Below, piece by piece: positions 8,491 through 17,889 of a stretch of DNA of 45,727 nt. Origin of the DNA: a virus; the IMG/VR virus record IMGVR_UViG_3300045119_000483, positions 1-45,727 of that record; one strand, written 5' to 3'. Each line of letters opens with the position of its first letter. Position 1 is the first letter of the stretch. Position numbers and translations under genes: made by a program. Under the pieces are notes generated by a model. The model had not been told where the DNA came from. It saw only the letters and a program-made list of their open reading frames with translations, and did no database searches.

Positions 8491-11400
8491 TCAGCTCACG
8501 ATGAATCCGTTCCAGACCGTGCGGGTGACCCCGTCTGCGCATAGAACTGAACCGTTCCAGCCCGTCTTCAGAACGCCCGCATGGTAAACCTGTATGACAT
8601 TGCCACCTTGGCTCGCCTGTAACGCGATGCCATTCCCGCTCCCGTTTGGCGTCCACAGAGCAAGGATCGATCCTCCACTTGGGCCACTGGCTACCACAAC
8701 TCGCGCGTAGCCAGCGTCCGAAGAATCGATCTCCCACTTGTCCAGGCCATAATTCGATGCCGCTAAAGTGCTTACGGAATTGTTTTGCAGCCCCACCGGG
8801 ATTCCCGATGTGGTGGAGCCCGTGGATTGGATCTGCTGATTGTTGGTCTGCTGAATTACCTGCTGCACCACCACGTCATCGATGTCCCAGTAGCCTGCCG
8901 TGTTTTCAGAGGAGGAATTCTGGAACGCGAGGACCGCGAGACTGGCCGCCGCTGGCACCGAGGACGCCGGGATGATCAGGCTGGTCAGCCCCCACGAAGA
9001 GACAGGGCCGGTGACTGTACCGACGACGAACTGGCTGATTAAGCCCTGCGCCGCATTCAGCCAGTAGACGATGACGCCCATCGCGTTGGTGCCGCCGGCG
9101 TTGTTGCTTTGCGCGTAGAACTGGATGTAGAGCGGCTGGCCCTGTTGGATCTGGAAGGTCTGCTTCACTAAACAATTCGGCCCCTGAATCCTGACGAATT
9201 GAGGCCCGCTGCGTCCGCCGGAACCCAGCACGGTGACCTTGTCCAGGACGTTGCCCGATGTATCCACCAGCCATCCCGGGCCCATGAATCCAGGGCCGGG
9301 GTTGCTGTTGTTGCCGTCCATGACCTGGCCCGGGCGCGAGAACTCGAACGAAGGGTTGCTCAGAATCGAGAGGCCGGTGTTAGTGTTGCCGGTGGTGCCA
9401 CCGGTATTAGCGCCTGCCTGCCCCGGCGGCAAGCCCACATGCAATCGGTAGAAATTATTGCCTGACGGCCACTGCATCTGCGTTGTGGCGGCATCGCTCG
9501 CTACCGGAGGCACGGGAGCAGACCAGTTCCGCGAGCGCCCGTAGACCCGAATCTCCAGGTATAAATCGGTGGAGGGATAGTCAATTTTCAGGTCCACCAC
9601 TCCGATGGTGCCGTCATTCGGTATGTGAGATGCCTGCCCCCACCCGAACTTGTCCGAGTAGCCGCCTGACGCTACGAGAGCGCCGCTGGCGTTCACCCAC
9701 GCCACCCAGACCTCGTAGTAGAACGGATTGGTATCGGTGTTTCCAGGCGTGGCGCACTTGATGATCACTTCGGCATATGGATTCCCCAGGGAATTCGTGC
9801 CCATGAAAATGTTGCTGCCGTCCGCCGCCGGGTCATTGCCCTTGATGTCCTTGATACTCAGGATGCTGCTGCCGCCAGGGGTCGCGGACGGAGCACCGAG
9901 TGAGAGTGAGATCGAACCGGTGGCCACCGCCGTGGCAGGGACCGGATCGCCCATGTTGGTGGCCCCCGGCGCGACGTACGCAATGTAGGTGTTTGTACCC
10001 AGCGGGATGAAGAAATTCAGGAGAGCTGTCGATGTGTTCGCGATCTTCCCCTGGAACCAGCCGAACCACTTCTTGGTCGCGCCGTTGTCGAATGAGTGCC
10101 ACACGGTGAACACTGGGACGGTGGTTTGCGACTGGCTATAGTTGACCGTCACAAGCACGTACGTGTAAGTGTTGCCGCCGGGAGGAGCTTGGTATCGCGC
10201 CACGGGAAGCGTGCCTGCCGGTCCTGTCTCGAGGATGCTGGCAGAGCTGATCAACGCAAGGGTCGCGTTGCCTGAACCTTTGACAGTCACCCCCGATACG
10301 GTGGTGGGAGTGCCCATCAAAACAGAGTCCGCGTTATATGGCTCGAAGCGCAGCGACACCGTTTGATCAGCGGCGGTTTGTATGATCGAGGCGGTCGAGC
10401 CGCTGTAGTTGATGCTGCTTGCTGCTCCCCAATTGCGGACGACGGCGATGGCGTAGGACTTGTTGCTGGAGTCCACCACGAACACCCAAATGGAATCTAA
10501 TTTCGAATAGTTCGCCACGCCCGTGGGCAGCGTGATCAAGCCGGTAAAGATCGGGCAGATGGAGCCCCCAAAACTTCCGAATGTCACCACGACGGTAGGG
10601 GCCGCGATGGTGATGCCCACTTGAGAGCCGGCAGCCCCCACCACGATGGTGCAGCTCGGCGTGGTCGCTGTTGTGCCTGCCTTGTCCGTTACGGTCCCGG
10701 TGAAAGTGAATGTGCCGGCGGTCGTCGGTGTCCCTGTGATCGCGCCCGTGCCGGCACTCAGGCTCAGCCCCGCCGGAAGCGCGCCTGACGTGAACGTGTA
10801 CGGCTGGACTCCGCCCGTGGCGAGGAGCGCTCCATTGTAGGGGACGTTCACGTTCGTGTCGGCGCCCGAAAAGGAGATTCTCAGCGCGCCCGTGGTAAGT
10901 CCGGCCCGCTGCAGGCTTGGGATAATCTCGAGCCGGTCGCCGGCGTAGGTAGTCTCGGGCACCGGGCCAGCCCCGCTTTGCCAGCAACTCACTACGCTCT
11001 TGGAATTATCCTGGCGCACGTTCCAGACCCGGATGAGGAAGCGCCTGTATTGGTTCGCCGTCCCGTCTGGAAGCGTCTCGGGGGGCATCGTCCAGGCCGT
11101 GAGGAGCGTCACCTGTACGAGTCCCGTAGTATAGTCAACCGTGATATTCAGGTACGGCGTCTGGCTTGCACCCGAACCGGCAAAGGTTCTCACGAGGCCC
11201 TCGCCATCGGTCGCGGCCGCGAGCGCTCCGGTTGTTTGTACCTTTTGCACCGTGAATTCCACGGCTTTGAAATTCGGGTCACCGAAAGGACAGGTCACCG
11301 AAATCGTGTGGAAGCCCCACGCCCACCCGCCCGGGATCGGCGTATAAACTACGCTGTCCACCGAAGCCGAGTTACTCCCCGGCGCGATCGCCGCGGGCTG

Positions 11401-12741
11401 GGCCATTGGAAACGAGCCCGTGTTAACGCCGAGGTTTTCGGTCGGCGGAAGCATCGAGTCGCTGGTCCAGATGGCGCAGATCACCTTAACGGTGTTGGGA
11501 CTCGCCATGTTTTTGATCGAGACCCAGACGGATGGGATATTGAACTCGCCGGCAGTCCCCAGGCCAGCGCCGCCCAGGCCGATCACGCCGAAGCTGCCCA
11601 GCAGGATCGTCTCGAGTCCCGCGCCGCTGCCGCGGTCGTAGCGGATCCAGGCGCGCACTTGCTGGGTGGCGGTACTCCCGCCCTGGTTGGCGCTCAAGGT
11701 GACGGTGAATTTGACGGTCGTCAACAGGCCACGCTGGGTCACCGCACTGGGATCGTCGGGCACGATGTTGGTCCGCGGGCCTAACTCCGACGCCGATGTG
11801 ATCGAGATGGTGGATGGCGTTGCCACCACATCGATGTCCGTCACCGCGCCCGCGACATTGTCGGCATTAAAGGGAATCAACCGGATCGTCCAGTGCTCCA
11901 CGACGACCTGGCCGCTGTCCACGGCGTCGGTAGTGACCGTAATCGCACCAGCGGAAAACGGCCCCTGAATCGTATCGATGGTGGCTCGCTGCGCCACGCC
12001 CGCGGGGTTGCGTGCTACCGGCGCAATCTTCACGATGCGGACGCTGTAGTCCCCCGCCGGCGCCGTCCAGTCGATCTTAAAGCCCAACTTCCACAAATTG
12101 CCGTAGGGCACGTTATAAGCGCTGGCGCTGGCGGTGACGATGGTGGGAGGGATCGGTGCGGTACCTCCGCCGAACGGGGCCTCCGTGCCGGTGACCGTGA
12201 AATCGCCGGTGACCGCGGGAGTGGCGCTCAGAATCGAATCCGCATTCTCGACCCACAGCTCGGCGTGGTATGTGAAGGTCACGGTGTCGCGTTCGAAGGT
12301 GGGGGTCGTGTAGTTGATCACGGCTCCCGCTATAGCGGCTCCGCCGCCGCTAATCGGGAAATCGGGGGTGCCGAATTGCGTCGACGCGATCGCCAGCACT
12401 TCCGGCAGTCCCGCGATGACGATGTGAACCCTTCGAATATCCGCGCAACCCGTGGGCAGGGTGAACGTGGCCTCCCAGTACCACCGCGGCAGGCCGCCCA
12501 CGGTGGTGTAGTGTAACGTGCCCGCTGCTTCGCTGGGCGTGCTGGGCGAGAGCACGTTAGGCGCAAGCGGAGCCGCTCCTGACGCGCCCGGGGGTCCGGG
12601 CGGTCCTGCCGCACCTGGCGTTCCACCGCTCACCGCGGTGCCGCCGCCGTCTCCCCTGAGATTGCGGAACCGCGTGTTGATTGCCTGCAGCAGCTTCTCA
12701 GGCACTCCGTCGATCGGCAGGATTGGAGGTACGCGGCTCAT
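8491..12741 (-). CDS. Giant tail fibre/adhesin with collagen-like and Ig-like regions
   Basis: 1416 residues from the ATG at 12741, which overlaps the stop of the upstream gene in an ATGA. The N-terminus (MSRVPPILPIDGVPEKLLQAINTRF) is probably the virion attachment segment, followed by a short collagen-like run (GAAGPPGPPGASG). The body is a chain of beta-sandwich modules rich in Thr, Ser and Val. One module near residue 690 has the He_PIG pattern (GALPAGLSLSAGTGAITGTP). Near residue 1170 a carbohydrate-binding-like module begins with NPSFEFSRPG. The C-terminus reads TRTVWNGFIVS. It most likely binds the host surface. Confidence 0.8.
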   Translation of the reverse strand: MSRVPPILPIDGVPEKLLQAINTRFRNLRGDGGGTAVSGGTPGAAGPPGPPGASGAAPLAPNVLSPSTPSEAAGTLHYTTVGGLPRWYWEATFTLPTGCADIRRVHIVIAGLPEVLAIASTQFGTPDFPISGGGAAIAGAVINYTTPTFERDTVTFTYHAELWVENADSILSATPAVTGDFTVTGTEAPFGGGTAPIPPTIVTASASAYNVPYGNLWKLGFKIDWTAPAGDYSVRIVKIAPVARNPAGVAQRATIDTIQGPFSAGAITVTTDAVDSGQVVVEHWTIRLIPFNADNVAGAVTDIDVVATPSTISITSASELGPRTNIVPDDPSAVTQRGLLTTVKFTVTLSANQGGSTATQQVRAWIRYDRGSGAGLETILLGSFGVIGLGGAGLGTAGEFNIPSVWVSIKNMASPNTVKVICAIWTSDSMLPPTENLGVNTGSFPMAQPAAIAPGSNSASVDSVVYTPIPGGWAWGFHTISVTCPFGDPNFKAVEFTVQKVQTTGALAAATDGEGLVRTFAGSGASQTPYLNITVDYTTGLVQVTLLTAWTMPPETLPDGTANQYRRFLIRVWNVRQDNSKSVVSCWQSGAGPVPETTYAGDRLEIIPSLQRAGLTTGALRISFSGADTNVNVPYNGALLATGGVQPYTFTSGALPAGLSLSAGTGAITGTPTTAGTFTFTGTVTDKAGTTATTPSCTIVVGAAGSQVGITIAAPTVVVTFGSFGGSICPIFTGLITLPTGVANYSKLDSIWVFVVDSSNKSYAIAVVRNWGAASSINYSGSTASIIQTAADQTVSLRFEPYNADSVLMGTPTTVSGVTVKGSGNATLALISSASILETGPAGTLPVARYQAPPGGNTYTYVLVTVNYSQSQTTVPVFTVWHSFDNGATKKWFGWFQGKIANTSTALLNFFIPLGTNTYIAYVAPGATNMGDPVPATAVATGSISLSLGAPSATPGGSSILSIKDIKGNDPAADGSNIFMGTNSLGNPYAEVIIKCATPGNTDTNPFYYEVWVAWVNASGALVASGGYSDKFGWGQASHIPNDGTIGVVDLKIDYPSTDLYLEIRVYGRSRNWSAPVPPVASDAATTQMQWPSGNNFYRLHVGLPPGQAGANTGGTTGNTNTGLSILSNPSFEFSRPGQVMDGNNSNPGPGFMGPGWLVDTSGNVLDKVTVLGSGGRSGPQFVRIQGPNCLVKQTFQIQQGQPLYIQFYAQSNNAGGTNAMGVIVYWLNAAQGLISQFVVGTVTGPVSSWGLTSLIIPASSVPAAASLAVLAFQNSSSENTAGYWDIDDVVVQQVIQQTNNQQIQSTGSTTSGIPVGLQNNSVSTLAASNYGLDKWEIDSSDAGYARVVVASGPSGGSILALWTPNGSGNGIALQASQGGNVIQVYHAGVLKTGWNGSVLCADGVTRTVWNGFIVS

Positions 12742-13568
12742 TGGTCGACGGGAACCTCCACCCAAATCGGAACCGGTGGCGTGGGCTTGACCGGAAGTTT
12801 GTATTCTGCAAACGTGTCGGGAGTCGCCTCCACCAGCACTTTAAGTTCAGCGTAGTCATTGGGCACCGGGGGAACCGGCATCGGAACCGCGGTGTATTCC
12901 GCCGGCGTGGGCTCGACCGGGACCGCGAGCGGACTGTACGAGTCAGCGGTGGCCTCCACCAGGACCTTGAGTTCGCCGAACGTCTCGCCCGTCGGTTCGA
13001 CTGGAAGCTTGAGTTCGCTGAACGTCTCGCTCGTCGCTTCCACCAGGACCTTCAGCTCGCTGAACGTTTCACTCGTCGGTTCCACCGTGACCTTGAGTTC
13101 GCTGAACGTCTCGCCGGTAGGTTCTACCGGCAGCTTGAATTCGACGCACATCTCAGGCGTGGGCTCGACCGGCATCTTGAATTCCGAGAAGCCCACGGAC
13201 GCGCCGCCGCCGGCCGTCGGGTCCTCGAGGATTCGGAACTCGACGTACTCGACGGGCGTGTCCATCACCGGCAGGGCGGCCCAGCCCCACTGGCCATCGG
13301 GAAGCTGGCGTGCCCACACACGCACACCGTATAGCTCCCAATGCCCTGCGACCCCTGGTGCTCCGGTGGCCTTGAGGAAGTGCCCCTGCATCGTTCCTGG
13401 CAGCCTCGAGCGCAGCACGGTGCGGCCGCTGGTGATGGGGATCGGCATCGAGAAGCGATTGGTCAGCACGTTCCCGGGTGTTTCGGTTTGGAACACAATC
13501 TGGCCCACTGCAGTGGATCGGATATCCACCTCGACCTTGCCGAGAATGTGACTCTTTTCGAAACCCAA
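12738..13568 (-). CDS. Tail-associated protein with ten 14-residue repeats
   Basis: 276 residues. Residues 1-118 form a beta domain ending HWELYGVRVWARQLPDGQWG, which matches the C-terminal domain of the two genes upstream (13569 and 13954). Residues 127-266 are ten copies of a 14-residue unit of the form [FY]xELKxPVEPTxET. The C-terminus (PTPPVPIWVEVPVDQ) is Pro-rich. Its stop overlaps the start of the giant fibre gene. The repeats look like an extended spacer, so the protein could link the short tail to the fibre. Confidence 0.7.
   Translation of the reverse strand: MGFEKSHILGKVEVDIRSTAVGQIVFQTETPGNVLTNRFSMPIPITSGRTVLRSRLPGTMQGHFLKATGAPGVAGHWELYGVRVWARQLPDGQWGWAALPVMDTPVEYVEFRILEDPTAGGGASVGFSEFKMPVEPTPEMCVEFKLPVEPTGETFSELKVTVEPTSETFSELKVLVEATSETFSELKLPVEPTGETFGELKVLVEATADSYSPLAVPVEPTPAEYTAVPMPVPPVPNDYAELKVLVEATPDTFAEYKLPVKPTPPVPIWVEVPVDQ
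12771..13190 (-). repeat. Ten tandem 42-bp coding repeats
   Basis: The unit is 14 codons and encodes variants of FSELKVLVEPTSET. The four central copies (about 12960-13130) are the most alike, while the outer copies have diverged (for example YTAVPMPVPPVPND). The gradient fits growth by unequal exchange in the middle of the array, so copy number may vary between relatives. Confidence 0.85.
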
Positions 13569-13937
13569 CTAGGCCCCCGGTGCAATTGGAACGGTCTGCC
13601 AGATCTCTCCGCCGTTCGGAGCGGCTCCATTGAGGTACACGCCGATCGGCCGCAGATAAACGACCATGCTGTACAGCTCGAATTGGGTGGTGACGCCCGG
13701 GATGATCTTGGGATAGAACTCTGTGGCGCGGATTCCATCGAGCGGCACCGTGATGGTCTGGCGCTTACCCACCCCGCCGGTCGTTGCCAGATCGATGGGC
13801 GCGGTTAATGCGCTTGCCAGAGCGCCCGGGGTCGTTCCGCCGGCCGCGATGTCGGTGAAAAAATCCAGCTTGGCTGTGCCACTGCTGGAGTACTGCATGG
13901 TCAGCTCTTTCACTTCCAAGACTTTTTTGAAGGCCAT
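13569..13937 (-). CDS. Small tail-associated beta protein, paralogue of neighbours
   Basis: 122 residues starting MAFKKVLEVKELTMQY, with a GAGGTG ribosome site. The second half, FELYSMVVYLRPIGVYLNGA, closely matches the C-terminus of the 725-residue protein upstream (FQLYGYKVRVLPIGVYLDGT) and more weakly the N-terminal domain of the 276-residue protein downstream. The stop abuts the start of the next gene. It is probably a tail or fibre-attachment component. No catalytic motif is seen. Confidence 0.7.
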   Translation of the reverse strand: MAFKKVLEVKELTMQYSSSGTAKLDFFTDIAAGGTTPGALASALTAPIDLATTGGVGKRQTITVPLDGIRATEFYPKIIPGVTTQFELYSMVVYLRPIGVYLNGAAPNGGEIWQTVPIAPGA

Positions 13938-13953
13938 AAATCACACCTCGTTC

Positions 13954-16131
13954 TTAATCGCCTGGCGCGAGCGCACCCGTGTACCAGAAGTCGCCGCTGG
14001 GGTTAGTCCCATCGAGGTACACACCGATGGGCAACACGCGCACTTTGTATCCGTAGAGTTGAAAGTCGGTTGTGGTGCCGGTACCGATTTGGTGTCGGAA
14101 CAGCCGCCCATAGGCAGCCGTGGGCTGCACGCGCAGCACCTGGCGCCCGCTCGTTTGTGGGATCGTCACCGTGGCCCGGCTTGCCATCACGCCGGTGGGA
14201 ATATCGGAGGAGATCCGCAAGGTGGCTGGGCCGGTCGAGGTATCGATGTCCAGCTCCACCTGGTCGATCATGCCCACTCCCTCGAGTCCGTGATTCGTTG
14301 GCCCGCTGTCGAACGTCTTGGCCCTGCGCGCCTCGAGGTAGTAGTGCAGCAGCAACGGTGAGTCGATCACCTGCGGTGTAGTAAACCCCGTGCCCGTGAT
14401 CCGCACCGAGAGGTTGAACGCGCGGATCGGCGTGTTGCGCTTCGCGACCACGGGATAGGCGTCTGGATAAAGGAGCGGGATAATCTGCTTGGCCAGCCCC
14501 GTCGAATTCAGGAAGCCCAGGTCCATCGAATCATTCGCGGGGTCCGCGTTCTTGTTGGTGCGAATCGTGAGACTGAGATTCTGCCCCTGCGTGTTTCTCG
14601 TGACCACCAGGTCGGCAAACGTTTTCTCACGGTCGGGGTGCCCGCAGTCGATGTATTGGGACTGGTAGGCCAGGTGGGTGGCGCCGTTTCCCCAGCCGGA
14701 CTCGAGTTCGAAGAGCCCGTCCACCGTTGCCGCCAGCAGCGAGGTTCCGGTGTCCTGGAAGGCCCGGCATACCTGCGACATCGCGAACCAGCGTCCGGAC
14801 TCGATGTGCAGTATGAAGTTGACGTGTTGCAGCACTAGGCCCACGGGGGTGTAGGAGACATACAGCCGGCCTCTGTAGTGACCCACCGCGCACAGATTCG
14901 CCTTAGTGATGTCCGCCTGGGTGTAGTTTTCGCTCGGCAGGCCTCGCAGCACGGGTTCGACCTTCTGGCTCAACTTGCTCGGCCAGTCGTTGTTGAACCG
15001 GTAGACCGCGTCTCCGCCCGTGCCCACGAAGTAATCGCCGGCCGCGGTGGACGCGACCGCGCGCGCTCCCGCGATTCCCACGTCCAGGCACGCGGGCTCG
15101 AGCACTGCGTTCGGGTCTCCCAGATCTCCCGTATGCCTCCAAATCGATTTGGCCCGGTAGATCACCAGCATGCCCGGCCTGACCACAATCGCGCGCACGT
15201 CGTCTTTGTCGTCGGTCCCTACGTCCACCCAGTCGCCGGTGTTCTCGCTGGCCGCGCCCCGGAAATAGGACGGCTCGAACGGCTGCGTCCACCAGATGCG
15301 GTTTGGATGCGCCACCGAATTGCCGACTACGATGCGGCCGTTGTACGTCTGGTTCGCCATGATGGCGGCCGCCGGCGGAGCGTCGTGGTTCGCCTCCATG
15401 ATCACCCCGAAGTCGAGCAGGCCCGTATCATCGTGTGGGCCGGCGCCAGTGTCCAGGATGAACGTAGTAGAAATCGGCAGAGGCGAGACCTCGATGTTCA
15501 TCAGGTATGGGACTCCGCCGACTGACCGATACACGTTCCAGCCCGTCACTCCAGCCGGAATCCCCGTGGTGGGGCGGGTGACGGAGGTGGAACTGAGGTC
15601 TTCCGTCATCGTGACCGATGCCGCCGGCGATGGATTCGTTTCTCCGGTTCCCGCGATCACCCAGGTGATGTAGTAGGTCAGCTCGTCGTTGATCATGAAC
15701 TCGCCGGCCGCGCCGCCGACGTTCTCGGTCACGGTTGGAGCTGGGGGAGGTGACGGAAGTGCCCACGCCGAGAAAGCGGAGCCGTTGTGCTTCATTTGGC
15801 GTAAGTGGCTCGTGAACCAGGCATATTTCTGGAACGAGATCATTCCCACCGGGTAGTCGTATCCGTAGCCTGCATCGAATACGGTCGGCCCATTCACGTA
15901 AACCGTGTTGCCGCCGGAAGCGTAGGTAGTCGGGCCTGTTCGGAGCACACCGTCCAGCCAGTCGCCCACGGTGAAGACTAACGAAGGTTCGAGCGCCTGC
16001 TCGAGCTTGCCCACGGCCCCTGGCCACCAGTCGGTGAGGTCGAGCGACTCGTCTTGCGGAGGAGAGTCGCCGGGCTCGAGGAGGTTGAGGCCTCCGGGCA
16101 CGATCTTGGTTTCTTGCAGCAGGTACGCCAT
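13954..16131 (-). CDS. Tail nozzle/stabilisation-type protein (gp12/P22 gp10-like role)
   Basis: 725 residues. The N-terminus (LLQETKIVPGGLNLLEPG) and the chain of beta modules resemble the large beta-propeller nozzle proteins of podoviruses: FTVGDWLDGVLRTG, NRIWWTQPFEPSYF, MLVIYRAKSIWRHTG, GDYFVGTGGDAVYRFNND and WFAMSQVCRAF read like propeller blades. A short FN3-like part precedes them (TYYITWVIAGTGETNPSP, GVTGWNVYRSVGGVPY). The last 130 residues are the beta domain shared with the two following genes. Its start overlaps the stop of the adaptor gene (TAATG). The functional name is inference from fold pattern and position. Confidence 0.7.
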   Translation of the reverse strand: MAYLLQETKIVPGGLNLLEPGDSPPQDESLDLTDWWPGAVGKLEQALEPSLVFTVGDWLDGVLRTGPTTYASGGNTVYVNGPTVFDAGYGYDYPVGMISFQKYAWFTSHLRQMKHNGSAFSAWALPSPPPAPTVTENVGGAAGEFMINDELTYYITWVIAGTGETNPSPAASVTMTEDLSSTSVTRPTTGIPAGVTGWNVYRSVGGVPYLMNIEVSPLPISTTFILDTGAGPHDDTGLLDFGVIMEANHDAPPAAAIMANQTYNGRIVVGNSVAHPNRIWWTQPFEPSYFRGAASENTGDWVDVGTDDKDDVRAIVVRPGMLVIYRAKSIWRHTGDLGDPNAVLEPACLDVGIAGARAVASTAAGDYFVGTGGDAVYRFNNDWPSKLSQKVEPVLRGLPSENYTQADITKANLCAVGHYRGRLYVSYTPVGLVLQHVNFILHIESGRWFAMSQVCRAFQDTGTSLLAATVDGLFELESGWGNGATHLAYQSQYIDCGHPDREKTFADLVVTRNTQGQNLSLTIRTNKNADPANDSMDLGFLNSTGLAKQIIPLLYPDAYPVVAKRNTPIRAFNLSVRITGTGFTTPQVIDSPLLLHYYLEARRAKTFDSGPTNHGLEGVGMIDQVELDIDTSTGPATLRISSDIPTGVMASRATVTIPQTSGRQVLRVQPTAAYGRLFRHQIGTGTTTDFQLYGYKVRVLPIGVYLDGTNPSGDFWYTGALAPGD

Positions 16132-16742
16132 TAAGCCCCCCCGTACAGGTGCGCGAAGATCTGCTCGAGCATGGCCACCTGGGCCGCGCAGTGCTGTGCC
16201 AGGTCTGGTTCTTCGCTCTCCGATTCTGCGCCGTACGCCTTCGCCAGCACGAAGTACTCGAGGTAAATGCTCACCGGCGCCGGCGCCTGCAACAGTGTGT
16301 TGACTCGATCGACGTCGAGGTCTGGCGGATGCACCGAACAGATCATTGCCAGCGTTGCCGCCGCGGCCGGGACCGGCGAGAGGCCGATCGCCGACACCGG
16401 CCCGTTGTCCTCGTACCAGTGGTCCGGAGTGCCTGGAGTGGTTTGGAAGGCTGGGTCGCGTGACTCCAGCTCGATCGTGGTCGACGGACGCAGCGGAGCG
16501 GCACCGCAGGAGACGTGGAGCGTGTCGTTGTGGCGGTCGGGAAGCGTGTACGTGGGGGTTCCCGGCACGGTCGCCTGCGAGGTATCCCGCTCCACAAAGA
16601 GCATGGCCTTGTTCGACAACCGCTTGGCGCCTTCGTCCAAGTAACGGATCAGTTGGGCCTGGGTCCAGAAGGTCAAGTTGGCATAGGAGTCGGTATGCAG
16701 ATCGGGCAGCAGCCGGTCGAGGACTTGCGTGGTGTCGATCAT
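16131..16742 (-). CDS. Head-tail adaptor-like protein
   Basis: 203 residues from the ATG at 16742, which overlaps the upstream stop (ATGA). The first part, DSYANLTFWTQAQLIRYLDEGAKRL, is the opening helix typical of podovirus adaptor or tail-tubular proteins. A beta-rich insertion (PGTPTYTLPDRHNDTLHV) and closing helices (YLEYFVLAKAYGAESESEEP) follow. Gene order (adaptors, then the large nozzle protein) supports a connector role. Confidence 0.65.
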   Translation of the reverse strand: MIDTTQVLDRLLPDLHTDSYANLTFWTQAQLIRYLDEGAKRLSNKAMLFVERDTSQATVPGTPTYTLPDRHNDTLHVSCGAAPLRPSTTIELESRDPAFQTTPGTPDHWYEDNGPVSAIGLSPVPAAAATLAMICSVHPPDLDVDRVNTLLQAPAPVSIYLEYFVLAKAYGAESESEEPDLAQHCAAQVAMLEQIFAHLYGGA

Positions 16743-17452
16743 TGAGCCACCCCCACCGGCCGCTTGGCCTGGCGCTTGATGATGCTGTCGATCAGCTTGG
16801 AACGGTCGAGCAATGCCATCTCGATGGGCAACACATCGTAGGCCGCCGCCCTGCTCCGATTCCTCACCCAGTCGCCCAGCTCCTGCATGCTGTCGAGGTA
16901 CACGTTGAGATTCCCCAGCCCGCGCGCGAGCTGCTGCGCACCTTCTTTCAGCCGCACGCGGTAGACACCGTGCTCGACCAGCGCCGGATGATAGGCCGGC
17001 GGCAAATCCGGCTCGGCATCTACGGTTGTCATCTGCGCGGCCGAAGCGTACGTCAGCCGGCCGGTCCCTGTCGCTTGGGGCGTGACGCCCAAGAGATTGC
17101 TTCCCACCGTGCAGTATCGGGCCGCCGTTCCCGCGGTCGCCTGCCAGGACCGGTTCCAGGCGTCCAGTTCCGTGAGCGTCGAGGGACGCACTCGCCGGCC
17201 GTTCACTTCGAGCCGCAAGACGGCCAGGTAGTCCGGTAGTGCCGGCAGCAGCGTGTACCAGCACGCTCCAGTCAGTGGGAAATTGACGGTCTTCACGAGG
17301 AACAGTGTCAGCAGTGACGCCAATAGGTAGCCCTCATTGACTGCGGCAAACAGCTCCGCGTTCCTCACCGAGATCGGATTCGTCGGGTCCGCTTCGTCGA
17401 TGCGGCTTGCCACGCGATACATGATTTCGGCGACTGTCACATGCCACCCCAT
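16739..17452 (-). CDS. Head-tail connector component, unknown family
   Basis: 237 residues from the ATG at 17452 (MGWHVTVAEIMYRVASRIDE); a longer frame upstream exists but runs into the HicA promoter. It has helical ends, with a beta-rich middle (YTLLPALPDYLAVLRLEVNGRRVRP). The C-terminus (LLDRSKLIDSIIKRQAKRP) is basic. It lies directly between the toxin-antitoxin island and the adaptor gene and overlaps the latter by four bases, so it is part of the same late unit despite the island upstream. Confidence 0.65.
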   Translation of the reverse strand: MGWHVTVAEIMYRVASRIDEADPTNPISVRNAELFAAVNEGYLLASLLTLFLVKTVNFPLTGACWYTLLPALPDYLAVLRLEVNGRRVRPSTLTELDAWNRSWQATAGTAARYCTVGSNLLGVTPQATGTGRLTYASAAQMTTVDAEPDLPPAYHPALVEHGVYRVRLKEGAQQLARGLGNLNVYLDSMQELGDWVRNRSRAAAYDVLPIEMALLDRSKLIDSIIKRQAKRPVGVAQ

Positions 17453-17482
17453 GCGTACATAAATGCGGTATAATTGTATGCA
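17452..17482 (+). promoter_or_regulatory. HicA promoter with flanking inverted repeat (candidate HicB operator)
   Basis: A perfect TATAAT lies at 17469-17474. It is flanked by TGCGTACA (17452-17459) and TGTATGCA (17475-17482), an inverted repeat with one mismatch. HicB antitoxins commonly repress their own promoter through such repeats. The hicA ATG begins right after the second arm, so the mRNA leader would be at most a few bases. No clear -35 was found. Confidence 0.6.
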
Positions 17483-17665
17483 ATGAAGGCCCGCGAGGTG
17501 ATCCGAAAACTGCAACAGGACGGCTGGCAGGAAATCCGCCAGAAGGGCAGCCATCGCATTTTCGGGCACCCCGTCAAAACTGGGCTCGTGGTTGTTCCAG
17601 ACCATCCAGGCGATTTAAAACCCGGCACGCTGAACGACATTCTGAAAAAGGCAGGTCTGAAATGA
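17483..17665 (+). CDS. hicA: HicA-type mRNA interferase toxin
   Basis: 60 residues, the normal size for HicA. The dsRBD-like fold is visible: KAREVIRKLQQDGWQEI, then the strand with the catalytic histidine in KGSHRIFGHP, then VVVPDHPGDLKPGTLNDILKKAGL. HicA cleaves mRNA when not bound by HicB. It overlaps hicB by four bases (ATGA). The pair runs against the surrounding late genes, a typical cargo position. Confidence 0.9.
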   Translation: MKAREVIRKLQQDGWQEIRQKGSHRIFGHPVKTGLVVVPDHPGDLKPGTLNDILKKAGLK

Positions 17666-17889
17666 AATACACCGTGATCTACGAACATGGCCCGAATGAG
17701 GAAGGCCGGGAAACCTGGTCCGCCTATGTCCCTGACCTTACCGGCGTTGTGAGTTGCGGCGACACCCGTCAGGAATGCGAGCGGATGATCACCGAAGCCA
17801 TCGAACTGTACGTGGAAACCATGCGCGATCTCGGACGGCCACTTCCTCTCGCAAACTCCGAGGCCGGCGTCATCGAAGTTGCTGCATGA
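17662..17889 (+). CDS. hicB: HicB-type antitoxin
   Basis: 75 residues. The HicB RNase-H-like fold is seen in MKYTVIYEHG, WSAYVPDLTGVVSCGDTRQE and CERMITEAIELYVETMRDLG. It has no separate C-terminal DNA-binding domain, so it is the short HicB form. Its start overlaps hicA and its stop overlaps the next small gene (ATGA), making a three-gene unit. It should neutralise HicA and may bind the repeat at 17452-17482. Confidence 0.9.
   Translation: MKYTVIYEHGPNEEGRETWSAYVPDLTGVVSCGDTRQECERMITEAIELYVETMRDLGRPLPLANSEAGVIEVAA

Noticed and set aside
16743-17264. N-terminal extension of the adaptor gene
   Set aside because: The extension overlaps the upstream gene by more than 500 bp and is Arg/Gly-rich shadow sequence; the ATGA overlap at 16742 gives the natural start.
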